DNA of 64,000 nucleotides from Gamarada debralockiae (GCA_002803225.1 NXFV01001865.1:16985-80984); one strand, 5' to 3'; positions 44,854 to 58,817 are shown, counted from the first letter of the stretch. Numbers and translations: made by a program. The notes: a model not told the origin generated them from the sequence alone.

Positions 44854-46837
44854 ATGGCAGACAACAATACTCCAGTCAGTGCGACCAAGAATGAGGGTGG
44901 AAGTGCGCCAAATGGGGACAATGGCGGCGGAACATCACATCGAGACCAGAAGGGTAGCAGGTTCCAAAGTGGACGAGGTGGCCGCGGTGGGCGTGGAAGG
45001 GACCAAGGTCGGGGGAATAGAAAGGGCTTTGGATCAAAATCCAATGATAAGGGCGGACGTCGTAAGAAAGGCGATATGGGGCGTGGAGAGTATAAGTATG
45101 TTTGCCTCGAGCCCTCTAGATTTGCCCAACTAACTAAACAAGCCGCTCAAATGTAGACAAGCGGAAGAGGAACGACGATTCACAAGCGTGGAAGCGTCAG
45201 AAGACTGATGATGGAGCAGAGGACAAACCTGATGGGCCATTTTCCAAGGAAGAAATCGAAGCGGAAGTCCGAAAACCAAAGCGGAAAGTTGCAGTGATGA
45301 TTGGATATGCAGGATCTGGTTATAAGGGCATGCAGATCAATGGCGATGAGAAAACAATCGAAGGAGATCTCTTCAAGGCATTTGTCGCAGCTGGCGCAAT
45401 TTCGAAAGCCAACGCCGACGACCCCAAAAAATCATCGCTAGTTCGATGTGCGCGTACAGACAAGGGTGTACATGCGGCAGGCAATGTTATCTCCTTGAAG
45501 CTTATTATGGAGGATCCGAAGATCATTGAGACAATCAATGCAAATCTTCCTCCTCAAATTCGGGTATGGGGAATGGAACGAACAAACGGATCTTTCAGCT
45601 GCTATCAGAGTTGTGACTCGAGATGGTATGAGTATTTGATTCCGACATTCTCTTTCCTTCCACCACACCCGCAAAGTTATCTAGGGAAGAAGTTAGTTGA
45701 GTCTGCGGAGAAAGAAGGCGTTTTCGAAACTTTCAAGGCCCGTCAAGAGGATGTTGCGTCGTTTTGGGAGACTACGGAGGATGTTTATATCAGACCAATA
45801 CTCGAGAAATTCGATCTGGAAACGAGAGGCAAGATTATGGCAGCTATTCATAGCGAGAAAGATGACTCTGATGGGGTGAAGGCGCCAAAGGAGAAGCAAA
45901 AGCAAGATGCTGACGAAGCCAAAGTGGAGGCCATTGCTAAAGACCCCAATGTTGAGTCTATCGTTGCCACAGCAGAGCAAGAGCCGATCGATACACCAAA
46001 CGCACCGGAGGTAGAGCTGAAGGAAGCATCAAACATCAACGAAACCGTAGATCCATTAGCTCCGATCCCGAAAGTCTTGAGCCCTGTTGAGTTGGCGATC
46101 AAAGAAGTCAAAGCAGCTTACATCACCGCCAAAAAAGCATACAGAATATCTGATTCCCGCCGAGAAAGAGTTCAAGAAGCCTTGAAATGCTACGTCGGCA
46201 CAAAGAACTTCCACAACTATACAATCCAAAAACACTCCTCCGACCCCTCAGCCAAACGACACATCCGCTCATTTAACGTTCAACCAGAACCAGTCATCAT
46301 CAATGACACCGAATGGCTGTCTTTGAAAGTCCATGGCCAGTCTTTCATGATGCATCAGATCCGAAAGATGGTGGCGATGGCAGCTCTGGTTGTGAGATGT
46401 GGCTCTCCAATGAGTATCATCCAGGAAAGCTACGGATCTGCGACTATCAGTATCCCCAAAGCTCCAGGTCTCGGTTTATTATTGGAAGCTCCTGTGTTTG
46501 AGAGCTATAATGAACGAGCAGTTAATGAATTCAAGAGGGAGAAGATTGATTTCAACAAATACGCAAAAGAGATGTTGGAATTCAAGCAAAGGGAGATCTA
46601 TGACAGGATCTTCCGAGAGGAGGAGAAGGATCACCAGTACGTTTGCTCTTGAAGATTTTGCGGAATATTGCTTACACGAATAGATTCCACGATTTCTTCC
46701 ATCACATCGATCACTACCGAACAGATTACTTCTTATGGGTAACAGCTTCTGGTTTGTCTGCTGCGAAGCAAAATCACGCAAGGAAAGGAGATGATGCTAG
46801 CGATGACGAAGCTGATGCAAATGGAGAGGAGGGTTGA
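44854..46837 (+). CDS. PUS1: tRNA pseudouridine synthase, PUS1 type
   Basis: Exons 44854-45061, 45157-46636 and 46684-46837 give 613 residues. It isomerises uridines in tRNA (and some snRNA/mRNA) in nucleus and mitochondria. The TruA-type fold starts at VAVMIGYAGSGYKGMQ, with the catalytic Asp in CARTDKGVHAAGN; later come YEYLIPTFSF, GTKNFHNYT and FMMHQIRKMVA. The N-terminus is Gly/Arg-rich (RGGRGGRGRDQGRG) and probably binds RNA. An insertion of about 100 residues rich in Lys/Glu splits the domain, as in other fungal PUS1. Intron 1 must use GTAAGA at 45062; the stronger-looking GTATGT at 45094 shifts frame, so it would give a truncated product. Confidence 0.93.
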
Positions 46838-47491
46838 AAGAAGATGGGACTTGACCACATCAATTAAGGAATTGCTACCGAGCATAGCATCAAACCTCTC
46901 AAGCCAGAGATATGACGCCCCTGCTGAATACTGGTATCAGCAATCACAATAGGCCTTCGACCAGAAATGACATCAACGGCAACTAAACTATACTTCTTCA
47001 CGTGACACTCGGCATTTGACAAGTGGTCTTCACTGTGTGCCTTTCTCTCTTCTTTCTTTACATTGTCTTGTGTTGTTAATTATCGAGTCGTCTGACTTGA
47101 ATCTCGAAGCCCTCGAATACATGACTCAAGTGAGCAGTTCTGCTTCAAGCCATAGTTCATTTTGCTTGGGATACTTCTCAAGCTGAAATAGAGAAGCGTC
47201 TCTTTATTTGATGTCGCACGATTGGAATGCTTTGTTCTATTTGTGGGGATTCATAGTTGTGCTACAAGACCGATATTTCAATAGAGTGATGCTGTGTTAC
47301 AGTGAGTTGCTGCGTTAGAGATCGATCGCGACTGCCCTTTTCGAGAAGCTTAGAAATATCATGGCCTTTCCATCCTTCTCGCTGCTCAGAGCCCACCATG
47401 CCCCACTACTAAAGACCGTTCTTCGGATATTCTGTTTGAATTAAAATCGAAATTGGAGATATGTTTCGCTTCACAGCTGTGATGGGCCTCC
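46838..47491. other. Intergenic, nothing recognised
   Basis: About 650 bases downstream of PUS1 with no protein-like frame. Confidence 0.45.
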
Positions 47492-48390
47492 ATGAGCTTT
47501 GCTCAGGTGATCGATACCACGATATCGACCGTCATAACTCCGACTAGAGCAGCTAGAGATGTATCACCGACCATTCCAGCGTACTTGTCGGCTTATTCTG
47601 GCTCTTCGCGGGTTAGCTCAGCTTGCTCATGCTTGATTGGTATTATGGCCGCCACGACAACCATTACCAGTACTTCATGCGTACGTTCAAAGCCAAGCTT
47701 TCAAGACTTGTCAGTCACAATTTACAGGTCACGGCTGGGCATTGTCGGCAGTGGCAGCTGTCTCGTTAGCGATCATTATCATCATAGAGGTTCTGTCTTC
47801 AACAGTAAGATTCCCTCAGCCATAGAGAGGACCCAAATAACGAATGGTTCCAGGTCATAGCAACAAGCCTCTCGGCCACATCCACGATCTCCACAATCCT
47901 TAGCACCACTGCACTCGACGAAGCGGCTTGCGAGAACGGCTTCACCTGGGACGGGGACATTTGATAGCGAGTTTGATGATTTCTTCGTCACCTCTATTGG
48001 CAGGAGTAGTGAGACAGAACTGGGTTGTGGGGTTTGTTGGTGAATTATGGGTTTACTCCTGTAGGGGGATGTCAGTATGAGACGAAGACGGGCGACGAGG
48101 TGTTATGGGCGTACAATGCTTTTAATGTAGTGTACTTTCTTCAGGCGGTTCCGGATTCGGATTTCAGTACTACTCTAGGAGCTAAGAATGTGGGAGTGCC
48201 GAAGTTGGTGTATGTAAGGGATGGGAGTAGTAGTGTATCGGTTGCGGGAGCTATGATTGGTGCTGCGACTATGAATTCGAGTGAGACTGCGGAGGTGGAA
48301 TTCAGCGTGCCGGGGACTTCTACTTTGAGAGCGAGGAGAGGGGATTCCATTAGATCGAATGCTGTCACGATTGTCGTTGCGGATCATTGA
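47492..48390 (+). pseudogene. Decayed secreted surface protein with DUF4430-like end
   Basis: Three frames together resemble a fungal secreted protein family. 47492-47760 has IPAYLSAYSGSSRVSSACSC, a Ser/Cys motif common at the head of such proteins. 47862-47965 has Thr/Ser-rich linker and ACENGFTWDG. 47960-48030 has FDSEFDDFFVTSIG. 48025-48390 is the best part: GLLVNYGFTPVGGCQ, TGDEVLWAYNAFNVVYFL and SVPGTSTLRARRGDSIRSNA, ending at a natural stop. That last portion reads like the DUF4430-type domain. Frame changes near 47965 and 48020 cannot be bridged by introns without losing conserved residues. No signal peptide was found upstream. I infer a pseudogene. Confidence 0.5.
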
Positions 48391-49385
48391 GTAGGACTCG
48401 GCTGTGGTATGGAAAGGTTACCGTTGTAACGTTTCTTCATTTGACTACTGAATAACGCTTACATTGCCTTGGGGCAGGTAACTTATCTTTCTACGTATGA
48501 ATGAGCTACTGGACTCTACCTCTGAGGCTTTACCCCCTTTTCTTCCCATTTAGAAATCGGTCAGAAACACGTGATTTGGACGACCTTTTTATCACATGAT
48601 AGAGGGTCAGCTGACAATCCAAAGAGGAAAGTACCTCGGTTCCAAAGTTGGGGCCTCGATTCCTCATTTTCCCGACGTCGCAGCGAAGTTTCCCGACCCC
48701 GCAATTTCACATTCAAAATTTCGGAAAATCTTCATGCATGAGCTCGGTAGACCGGTCCAGCAACGTCACCAGGCTGAGGATGCCCAAATGACCAGAGAAT
48801 CGCAAGCAACTAGAAACGCTCTCTAACTCCCCAAAACTAGCCAGAATTGCTTTATTCACTAATATCTTTGTTCAGGAGATAGCAAAACACCACTCGTTTG
48901 TAGCCAAAGTTTTAAAAAGGGAAAATGGAGGAGGGAAAGGTAGGGACGAGAACTGTTTGAGAGGTGGTACCTCGATATTCTTTCTGGACCCCTCCGTTGC
49001 GCCGAGCTAAGAAAGCAACTCTGCAGCCACAGCTCCCGGCTCCGCAGTTGGCCATTCCATTCCTGGCCAGAGGAATGGCTGCGAGCTGGACCGCGGATGC
49101 TGATCGGTCCAGCCAAATAGCACCACCGCGGTAGCTGCACTCAAAAACATCATATGTCACTCACAACTTTTCTTCTTTCCCTCCCACACAAACCTTTTGC
49201 ACCTTTTTTGCTCATTCATGACTTTGAGGAAATTACTATCGAGAATACAGCAAGAGTCCTAATGCTGAGTGCTTCTTTGTGAGGGGAATCTGCAAAGGGA
49301 GAGTTTTGGATTGGAGGAAAGGTCCATACCCGAATGACCAACACCGCAGGCGCAAACTTCACACTCCACTCAAAACACACTCACC
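48391..49385. other. Intergenic, nothing recognised
   Basis: About 1 kb upstream of the SFC1-like carrier. Minus frames at 49160-48859 are Ser/Arg-rich with no family features. The last 200 bases should hold the carrier promoter. Confidence 0.45.
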
Positions 49386-50946
49386 ATGTCTGCCAAAAAT
49401 GTACAAGGCACAAATGGCAAGAAGCCAGCTTCTGCGGCCACGAATTTGATCGGTGAGTACAAATCCAAAGCCTTTGGTGACATCTGACTCAGAAGCACAT
49501 GCTAATGCCCAATTTACAGCTGGAGGTGCTGCTGGTATGATGGAAGCTCTTGTGTGCCACCCTCTAGGTAAAATTCCCTCCCAAACCCCTCCCAAATATG
49601 CTCCTCCTTTTTCTTCAATCAATCTCTCGAATTTTAAAACTAACAAAACAATGGGCAGATACGATCAAAGTGCGCATGCAACTCTCGCGACGAGCGCGGG
49701 TACCAGGGGCCAAGAAACGCGGCTTCCTAACCACAGGAGCAGAAATCGTGAAGAGGGAAACTCCTTTGGGTCTATATAAGGGTCTGGGAGCTGTCATTAC
49801 GGGTATTGTGCCCAAGATGGCGATTCGGTTTACGAGTTTTGAGACGTACAAGCAGTTGCTTGCGGATGATAAGGGGAATGTTAGTGGGCAAGCTACATTT
49901 TTGGGTGAGTTTGCCTCTATCTTGATTTCCATTACTTTCTTGGTCTCATGTATTTCTTGTTTTCCAATTCAAGTCTTCCCCCCCCGGCGGGGGGTTTCTA
50001 TAGCTTTGTTGGGCTTATGCAAGGGGGAATTGCGGGGAGACCTGCCCCACTTCCAACTGGGTTAATTGGAAGGAGGAGAGCTGGGCAATTAAAATGGAGA
50101 GGGTAACTGCTGACATCCCTCTCTCCAAACAGCCGGTCTAGCAGCAGGAGTCACCGAAGCAGTAGCAGTCGTCACACCGATGGAAGTGATCAAGATTCGA
50201 CTGCAAGCCCAACACCACAGCATGGCTGACCCGCTCGACATTCCAAAATACCGAAACGCAGCACATGCTCTGTACACGGTAGTCAAGGAAGAAGGAATTG
50301 GTGCGCTGTATCGTGGTGTGAGTTTGACCGCGTTGCGACAAGGTATTTTTTGCCCCTCACACCCTGAACCCAAAACACAAAAATCCTTTTCCAGCTAGTT
50401 CACAACATGGTTTGGGAAAGGAGAGAGAAACTGGAGAGTGGGGTGAGAAGCATGTGCTAACACCAAACCCCAGGATCCAACCAAGCAGTAAACTTCACAG
50501 CCTACACGGAATTCAAAGCGCTGCTCCAAAAATGGCAACCCCAATACGCAGACTCACCAATTCCATCCTACCAAACGACCATCATCGGTCTCGTATCTGG
50601 TGCTATGGGACCCCTCTCTAACGCACCAATTGATACAATTAAGACGCGGTTGCAGAAGACGCCTGGTCAGCCGGGTGAGACTGCGATTAGTCGAATTACC
50701 ACTATTGCTAGAGATATGTTTAAGTGAGTTTGGCTTTTTGTGGGGGAGATTAGGAGCTTTGAGAGGGGATTGGGCTAATGAGTGAACAATAGACAAGAAG
50801 GATTCCACGCTTTCTACAAAGGAATCACACCTCGAATCATGCGTGTAGCGCCCGGTCAAGCCGTCACGTTCACCGTATACGAGTTCTTGAAGGAGAAGTT
50901 GGAGAACAGCACAGTACCCATCGTGGGCGGGAAGTACGAGGAATAA
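49386..50946 (+). CDS. SFC1: Mitochondrial succinate/fumarate carrier
   Basis: Six exons: 49386-49452, 49520-49567, 49659-49904, 50133-50342, 50474-50723 and 50793-50946, giving 324 residues. SFC1 (ACR1; acuL in Aspergillus) exchanges cytosolic succinate for mitochondrial fumarate, linking the glyoxylate cycle to gluconeogenesis. Three carrier repeats each show the PxD/E-x-x-K/R signature: HPLDTIKVRMQL, TPMEVIKIRLQAQHHS and APIDTIKTRLQKTP. Other matches are AGGAAGMMEALVCHP, IVPKMAIRFTSFE and RGVSLTALRQG. Six membrane helices are expected. Intron 3 (228 bases) is long and contains a C-run/G-run hairpin near 49978-49995. Expression on acetate or ethanol is expected from the family, not seen in sequence. 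Confidence 0.93.
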
Positions 50947-51355
50947 ATCTCCTGACATCACGAAGTCCATTTTGTCCAGGTCCATGGGAGGACGCAAGCA
51001 GCATGATTTTGGAATGATTTAAACGCGAACTTTGAAGATAATGGGGATAAAAGCTCGGCATTTATAAATTTAGAGGACTAGATTTGGATGTCGCAGGATG
51101 CATGGGTTTTGAAGAGAAGTATATACGGAATTGGAAGGAAGGAAGGCGTTGCATTCTTGGACTCATCATTTCTAGTCTTCTTTGAGAGTTAGATTGGAGC
51201 GTATTGCATTGGATATGTCAGGAGCATAGCCCCAGCATAGCGTCCCACAATACAATACAATCAACCTTATCCGGAGTCATCCCATATTCCCCTTTCTATC
51301 CCATCCATGTTTTATCATCTCACATATACTCATCACATCTCTTCACTCTCTCTAC
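50947..51355. other. 3' flanks of convergent SFC1 and twinfilin
   Basis: 409 bases between two convergent stop codons, with AT-leaning tracts suitable for 3' ends. No gene is seen. Confidence 0.45.
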
Positions 51356-52476
51356 TCATTTCCTCCCCGGCCGTTTCGGTCTCTGAAACGCCGTCTTAAC
51401 CTCAACCTTCGGATGTAAATCCTCATCAATACTTTCCTGACTCACATCCTCCGGACTACTGGCTTCAATCTTCTTCTCAATCGTCAACCCGGCTTCAGAC
51501 TCAGCGAGTTGTTGCGCGGACCGCGAGGATGCGGCGTAGAGCATGCGCTCTTTGATTTTGGAACCGGAGGGGCAGGTGTAGATAAATAGTATTGGGGAGG
51601 AGGAAGTGTCGTTATGGGTGTGCGCGTAGCGGTAGAAGGAGTAGCGGGGCTCGGTGGGGGAGATGGTGCTAGAGAGGGAGGTGATGGGGGTATTGGTGGA
51701 GGAGGCTAGTTCCATTGTTTCGGTTGCTATGTTGATTTTCTGCTCCTCCGTCAGCAAGCACATCATCACCAAGAGACATCCGAAATGCAGAATTGGAAAA
51801 TTGGGGAACTACCAGCTGCACCAAATTATCCCCCGCACCCTCCTCACCCAACGCCTTCAATGCACTTAATGCCTCATCAGACACAGGCATGCTAACACCA
51901 GAACTAACATGGCTCTTCCGTTCCGCCATACCCCTCCCCTCCTCCGCCTCCTTTCTCTTCACCTCCCCCAAACTCATCTCCTCCTCCGTCAACGGCGCCT
52001 CAAGGCCCACATGTTTATCATGTTTCTCGAATCCCTCTTTCGTAAGCTCTTCCTTCGTGGTCGCAAAGATGGTCTCGCGGAACCTCTCTATCCCCAATTC
52101 TCTAACAAGAGTTAGGCGGGTAGAGGCAAAGAGCATCTTCTGCCGTACAGGTGCGGAGTCGGGCACGTAAGTGACGGCGATGAAGGGCGCGGGGTCGGTG
52201 GAGGGGTATCGTCGAAGGATTATGTAGAGGGCTACATTGGGTTGGAGGTGGGGGGTTAGCAGGGAGAGGTCGGAGGCGAATGAGGAGGTGGAGGGTTCGA
52301 GGACGGCTAGAGGCGTGAGAGATTCGGAGGTTATGGTGCAGAGGAGGCCGAATTGGGAGGGTGTTGAGACCAGGGTTTGGAATGCGGTGTGGAGTTCTTG
52401 GGAGGCTGGAGGCCCTTAGCTTGTGGTGGTAGAAGAAAAAGGGGGAATGGGGTGTACCTGATATTCCGGACTGCAT
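51356..52476 (-). CDS. TWF1: Twinfilin
   Basis: Exons 52476-52458 (19 bases), 52405-51813 and 51739-51356 give 331 residues, the usual size. Twinfilin has two ADF-homology domains and sequesters actin monomers in the cytoplasm and cortical patches. The first domain begins MQSGISASQELHTAFQ and includes SAPVRQKMLFASTRLTLVRE. The linker is Lys/Glu-rich (LGEVKRKEAEEGRG). The second domain starts MPVSDEALSALKAL and ends with PSGSKIKERMLYAASSRS, the actin-binding helix. The C-terminal basic tail (TAFQRPKRPGRK) matches the capping-protein/lipid-binding tail of the family. Introns are 52 and 73 bases. Confidence 0.92.
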
Positions 52477-52883
52477 TTTTGGATTTCGATTGGACGTGTC
52501 TTTTTAATACAATTTGCAATTATGCTTCTTTGTTGTATTTGAGGTTTGAGTTGAGTTGTGTTGATGGTGGTGAGGTGAAGTGGGGCATGATGCAGCACGC
52601 CCGCCGTCCGGTGGATTTTAGCGTGGCACGGACGCGGGGCATGAATCTCGAGTGACGGACGCTTGAGCTTGGTTCTTTCCTTTTCACACTTCACTTCACT
52701 CCACATCACATTCACTTGCTTCACCGAAATATATTCTTAACCACAAGGGAATGCGCGATGGAGGGGGGCCAGCGGACAACGAGTAGCCTTATAGGTAAGT
52801 GAATCAACTTCTCAATTTCACAAACAATTTCTCTCCAGAACTCTACCACGATTCTTCTTCGCACGATTCCAACAATTCTCAAG
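52477..52883. promoter_or_regulatory. Divergent promoter region, twinfilin / MED22-like
   Basis: 407 bases between two divergent ATGs. Minus-strand frames here are shadows without features. No specific site is claimed. Confidence 0.45.
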
Positions 52884-53545
52884 ATGGCGGACAAGTTTCA
52901 CATCACTCTGGAGGGAGCTACACCAGGCACGGATACATCTGCCACTCTCACGCCTGGTACTGAGAGAGGTAGTATTCTCACACCTGTCATTGAGATGGCA
53001 GGTTTCGAGATTTCTGTTAATGAGCTTCCTGCCGATGGGATTCCCACCAACGAAGCTCCCGCCAACGCGACTGCTGTCGATGGGACTCCTGTCTACGATG
53101 ATGACTACTTCAATTTGATTACTCCACAGCGGCCCTCAGCTAAGACTCTCATAGATCGCCAAAACCGCCACATAGCTACAATGCTTACTCGATTCGCCCA
53201 ACTTATTAAGGTCGCTATGGCACCCGAGGAAGATGGCGCTACCCTCGAGAACCAAGCTTCACTTACGTTGCAGCTAGAGGTTGAGTGGCAGGCATTGGTA
53301 AGTCTACGCTGCTGTAATATGAACCAGAAGCTAACTGTTGTTCACAGGTCAAAGAAACCGAAGACCTTCTCAAGTTGACGCGTGAACTGAAGGAGCTGTG
53401 GCTCGCTGGTCCTTTGAGAGGTATCGGGGAGGGAGAAGATGATGGGGGCATGGCCGATAATGCGAAGAAGGTTCAGGAGTTGATAGATGGCATCACGAAG
53501 AAGGCCAGGGAGGTGGGCGTTGGAAGCGATGGTAGATTTCATTGA
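52884..53545 (+). CDS. MED22: Probable Mediator subunit 22
   Basis: Exons 52884-53297 and 53348-53545, intron 50 bases (GTAAGT...ACAG), 203 residues. MED22 (yeast SRB6) sits in the Mediator head module that contacts RNA polymerase II. The core runs from LIDRQNRHIATMLTRFAQL through LQLEVEWQALVKETEDLLKL to LTRELKELWLAGPLRG, a helical heptad-rich region matching the order seen in MED22. The N-terminal 85 residues are Thr/Ala-rich and disordered, longer than in yeast. No enzymatic motif is present. I base the assignment on remembered family phrases, so another small coiled-coil nuclear protein remains possible. Confidence 0.7.
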
Positions 53546-54285
53546 TGTGATACACTGGAGTTTGGTCGGATCGCATGCATACACAGGTCTAGGCATCGGA
53601 AGATAATGGGAGTTTGGGCAGGCTATCACGGCGGCATAAAGGGTTCGGTATACCCGCGGCATATCATGGAGTTGGGGTCTTCAAAAGGCTAGATACCAGG
53701 TTTGCTTTCTAGGTCAGAATTCAGAGTCAGTCATATGACACTGCAGTGCTGCAGATTGATGATTTGCGCAAGTTTCGGGATCTCCACGAAAGAAGCTGTC
53801 AAATTCACCCATATCCTCTTCCCTGCAAGAAAGTCGGTTGCAGTTTCAAAACTTTGTATCTAATGGTTCATATTCAGTACCCAGACCTCGCCTCCCCAAG
53901 TTGGGATCTAAAGAGTAATTTTCGCTACATGGTATTATTTCGATGGTTTGAAAGCCTAAGGTAAGCACCTACCAAAAACCTCAGCCTCCCCGACTGCCCT
54001 GCAGGCCAAGCCAAGTGGCTTTCAAATAACGGGGCAATTTTGCTTATTCATCATCCGTTGCATACCTTGGCGAAACAGCTGTTTCCTCTTGCCTCTCTCT
54101 GTACTTTCCCCTCTCATTGCCACTTGTCTGTCTTTTAGGGCTGACTTCCCAGTTTTCTCTCCTGTGGCGGCAACAAGTTGGCTTCATATAAAAGCATAAT
54201 CACGAGTTGCACATTTCGTTTCTGCAGTGAGAACCTTAGCAAACCCAGTTATTTTTGATTCAAAACACCTTTTCAAACTTCAAAC
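53546..54285. other. Intergenic, nothing recognised
   Basis: About 740 bases between same-strand genes. A 72-codon frame at 53746-53964 is not protein-like. A CT-rich tract near 54080-54160 precedes the next gene. Confidence 0.45.
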
Positions 54286-56409
54286 ATGGTAAAACGTCAA
54301 TCCAAACGAGTCCCAGAGAATGTCGAGGTGACATTCCAGGATGAGACTGCCAACTTCAATCTCTCGTCAACTTTCGCTCCAGGACAAGAGGAAAAGATTG
54401 CACCACCAAACCTCGCCTTCGTCAACCTCACCGGCTCCAGTGGACCAACGCAAGATGCAAGCAAACGGAAACAGGTGCGGGTGCATGTCATGCGTGAATT
54501 TCAACGAGAGAAGCAGGAACGTGAACAAAAGGATTTTGAGAGATGGAAAGAGCAAACCCAGAAAATGGTGCTGCCTTCAACTCAGCAAATTCCTGATCCC
54601 GATACTTTTGAGACGGACCAATGGGCCGATTTTGAGGGCGGGCAGATAGAAGTTGATCAGGGTTATGGCAACTTGAACTGGACTGCTACTTTGTCAGATC
54701 AACTTCACGGTAAGCCCGGTTTCTTCAGCCAACATCCTGGGGAGTGGACACCAGGATTCATCTTACCTGCGGAAAACGAGGCTATGCCAATGGAGAACAT
54801 TACCTACCAAGCGAGGGATCCAAACACTGGTTTCAATTTACCGCTTACCACCATCCCTAACCAGCTGTTTGACGTTCCCGACTTGTTTGCCTTTGAAGAT
54901 GAGGAGCCATCCGAAGCCTTAGTTTCCGAACAAGTCGAATGCCCCCTCATCTCGAACAGCATGAAGGGTATCACGCGCGACTCACTCTCCTTCAACGACA
55001 TTGACCCCTTTAATTCAATACCCGGGCTCAGAAATGGGAGAGTACAAGCTATAATGTACCACTGTACGTCCAAAAGTCCAATCTACTCCCTTCCACCAAA
55101 GAAGTACTAATCAGAGTGGAGGACCAGACAACAAGGTGCTAGTGGCAACTCTCATCTCTGTAGTCGACCCAGAAACTAAGTGGTTCAATTACGCCATTAC
55201 CGACCCAGCTTTGTTTCATGGGACTATGTTGCATGCAGCAGCGCACAATGCAATGCTTTCGGGGAATACCGACCTCGCTGATCAAATGATCATTAAATGG
55301 GAGGCTACGAGATTGATTAATCAGAGACTTGATGATCCGGTGTTGAGTATTAGTGATGTGACGATGGGTGCTGTAGTGTGTCTTGTGCTCTTTGAAGTAT
55401 GTAGAATCCCTTTATTTCTTGTCCCCTTGGCTAATTTGAGCGAAGAATCAAGCAGGCAATGTCGAACTCTCCAATATCCATATGAATGGACTGCGTCGGA
55501 TGATCACTCTCAGAGGCGGAATCCAGAAACTTGGATTAGCAGGCGTACTGAAGAGAAAGATCCTATGGTGAGCTTCTCCACCTCCATTTACCTCTCCGTA
55601 CGAGTTCTGACTTGTTCTTCCCCAGGGCCGATCTCTGCAACGCAACCCTCACCCACTCCAAACCCCAATACAACTTACTCCCCGACTCTAACACCAACCG
55701 GAATTCTCTTTCAAACTCACCATTTAATTCCACACGCACACCGTCTCCTCCCCCTACTGCCCCTGGCTCGTGTAATTGCGACAAAGCACTAGCCGAAATC
55801 ATCATCTCCCTGCGCGGTCTCTCAAATACAGTCTCCAACGAACGACGACCTAAACCACTTATTAGCGATGAAATCTATATCGTGGAACGCCGTCTCGTTG
55901 TTCTTCTCTCCAGCAGCTCCACGAATAGTCATTCGCCATCTTGCCAATCTCGAAACTATCCGAGTTTTCTGGCTTGCTTAATTTATATCTATGTTTTCCT
56001 GCGCGATTTTCCCCTGCGGTCTCCGCTGTTTGGGAATCTCGTCGAGAGACTAGCGTCAACATTGTTCCTAGAATCGGGCGGCGATGAAGGGAGGATCGGA
56101 GATGAGTGGAATGGAGATGCGTATCCGATGCTACTCTGGGTGCTCGTGATGGGGGCACTGGTCAGTGGTGAGAGGTGTGAACGAGATAGGTTCGTGGCGG
56201 AGCTACGGGGGGTATACACTGTGTTGGGAGTGTGGACCTTTGAGGATTTTGTAGAGGGCCTGAAGATGATCGTGTGGTTGGATATTGAGTCTGCGGTGAG
56301 ATCTGGGCCGTTTTTGAGAGTGCTTTGGAACGCAGTTCAGCTCGTTGGGGTTGGAAATGCCACTGATGTAGCGATAGATGGGAGGATAGACATCATGGGC
56401 GGATTTTAG
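54286..56409 (+). CDS. Fungal-specific transcription factor-like protein (Fungal_trans_2 style)
   Basis: Exons 54286-55063, 55128-55396, 55446-55567 and 55626-56409 give 650 residues. The N-terminal part has LAFVNLTGSSGP followed by a basic helix RKQVRVHVMREFQREKQ, a pairing characteristic of a large ascomycete family. These proteins carry a fungal transcription-factor-type C-terminal domain but no Zn2Cys6 cluster. The regulatory domain includes FNYAITDPALFHGTMLHAAA, NQAGNVELSNIHMNGLRRMI and TLRGGIQKLGLAGVLKRKI. The intron 1 acceptor at 55127 was chosen because it alone keeps frame from donor GTACGT; it has a TACTAAT branch site upstream. DNA binding is unproven and the target is unknown. Confidence 0.8.
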
Positions 56410-57769
56410 AAGGTCCTAGGAGAAAGATGAGATAGTATGAAAGCTCTGGATTCGGTGTTCTGTCAGGGCTGGGAGCATTGTCCAGCTCTTATGTGGCCAG
56501 TGTTTGCACCTCGGAACGGTTAATGCGTGCATTGAGGAAACTTGTTTCATTGTGGATGGAAGGTTGGCCTGAACTTGCCGAAAAGCGATGATCTCGGTCA
56601 CGATTTGAGGATGAACAATTCATATCTATGTTTGGAATTTGAGGAAGATGAATGATTAATCAGCGAGAACTGGCGATATGAGTGTCAGTTGCATACCCAA
56701 AACTGCAAACACCCAGTCTCTCCACTCAGCTGTTCAAAGCCATTTTGACCACTCGGTCACTGCTTCCCCTTCGCCGAATCTCGCGATCGTTGAAGCGTTT
56801 CCTCAAAATCTGGGGTTGCACGTGAGCGATGAAATTTGAGCGAAAGGCTAGGCTATGCTGTGTAACGGTCAGTCAGCACTTGGCGACTTGGCATGAGAGC
56901 GTTTTCTGTTTTCGTTGCAGTTTGGTGGAAGCGAGGCGTATTGGAGGAAGTGTGGGCTTGCTGCCAAGGGCGTCTTGAACTTCAACTCCGTACCCTCAGC
57001 AGCTGGCTCTTCAGTGGCCTGTTTTAAGTGGAACTCAGTTTTAAGTCTTCAGATAGCTCCCTTGCAATCTATAAATCTCTTATCAGGATTATGATCTGGT
57101 AGAGTGAAGATATTTGAGGCGTTGGGCCATTTGCAAGCCTTTTAAATAGCGTCTGATTTAGGAGACAGAAACTCTTTTCGCACGATGCAGGATGTACGCC
57201 GTGGAAATCGCTGTGCGTCGAAAAGGGGCAACAAAGATAGTGAAATCGAAAGCGCATAAATTTAATTCAGTGATTAAAAATGGACGATACCAAAGATGCG
57301 GGCTTGCTCAAACTATTTCTCAAGCTAAGAAAGTTACTACTGCGGTCGATTTACGTGCCCCCCCTCCTCGTTTCCCAAATTAGAGCTACGATTTAGACCT
57401 AGCGATCATAGGAATCTAAGAGTGTTTTTGGACTCTAATTAGGCAAGCGATACGATGGAGCAAAAAAGCGTTTCAGGTTCGTTGCTACGCTATATGAAGG
57501 TCTATAACATAGGCAAGCCAAAAGCAAACTTCAGTCTCAAAAGTCAAGCACTAGCCGAATATATTGCCGCATCCACTTGTACAAATTATGATCTGTCGAT
57601 TGGTACGATATAAAAGACAAACCATACTTGAGGAGGACGATGATTCTGAGGATAGATTTTGATTGAAGGCTTTTGAATTCACAGCCCGTTGAAGGACCTA
57701 GGTGACGCCTGACTCAATGGCCCAGCCAACTCATCGGGTGCTCAATTGAATGAAAACTTTCTCGACTCT
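56410..57769. other. Intergenic 1.4 kb, no gene recognised
   Basis: Frames of 60-63 codons occur on both strands (for example 57192-57383) without features. This is the edge of the gene-poor right end of the window. Confidence 0.4.
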
Positions 57770-58817
<1,048 letters not shown>

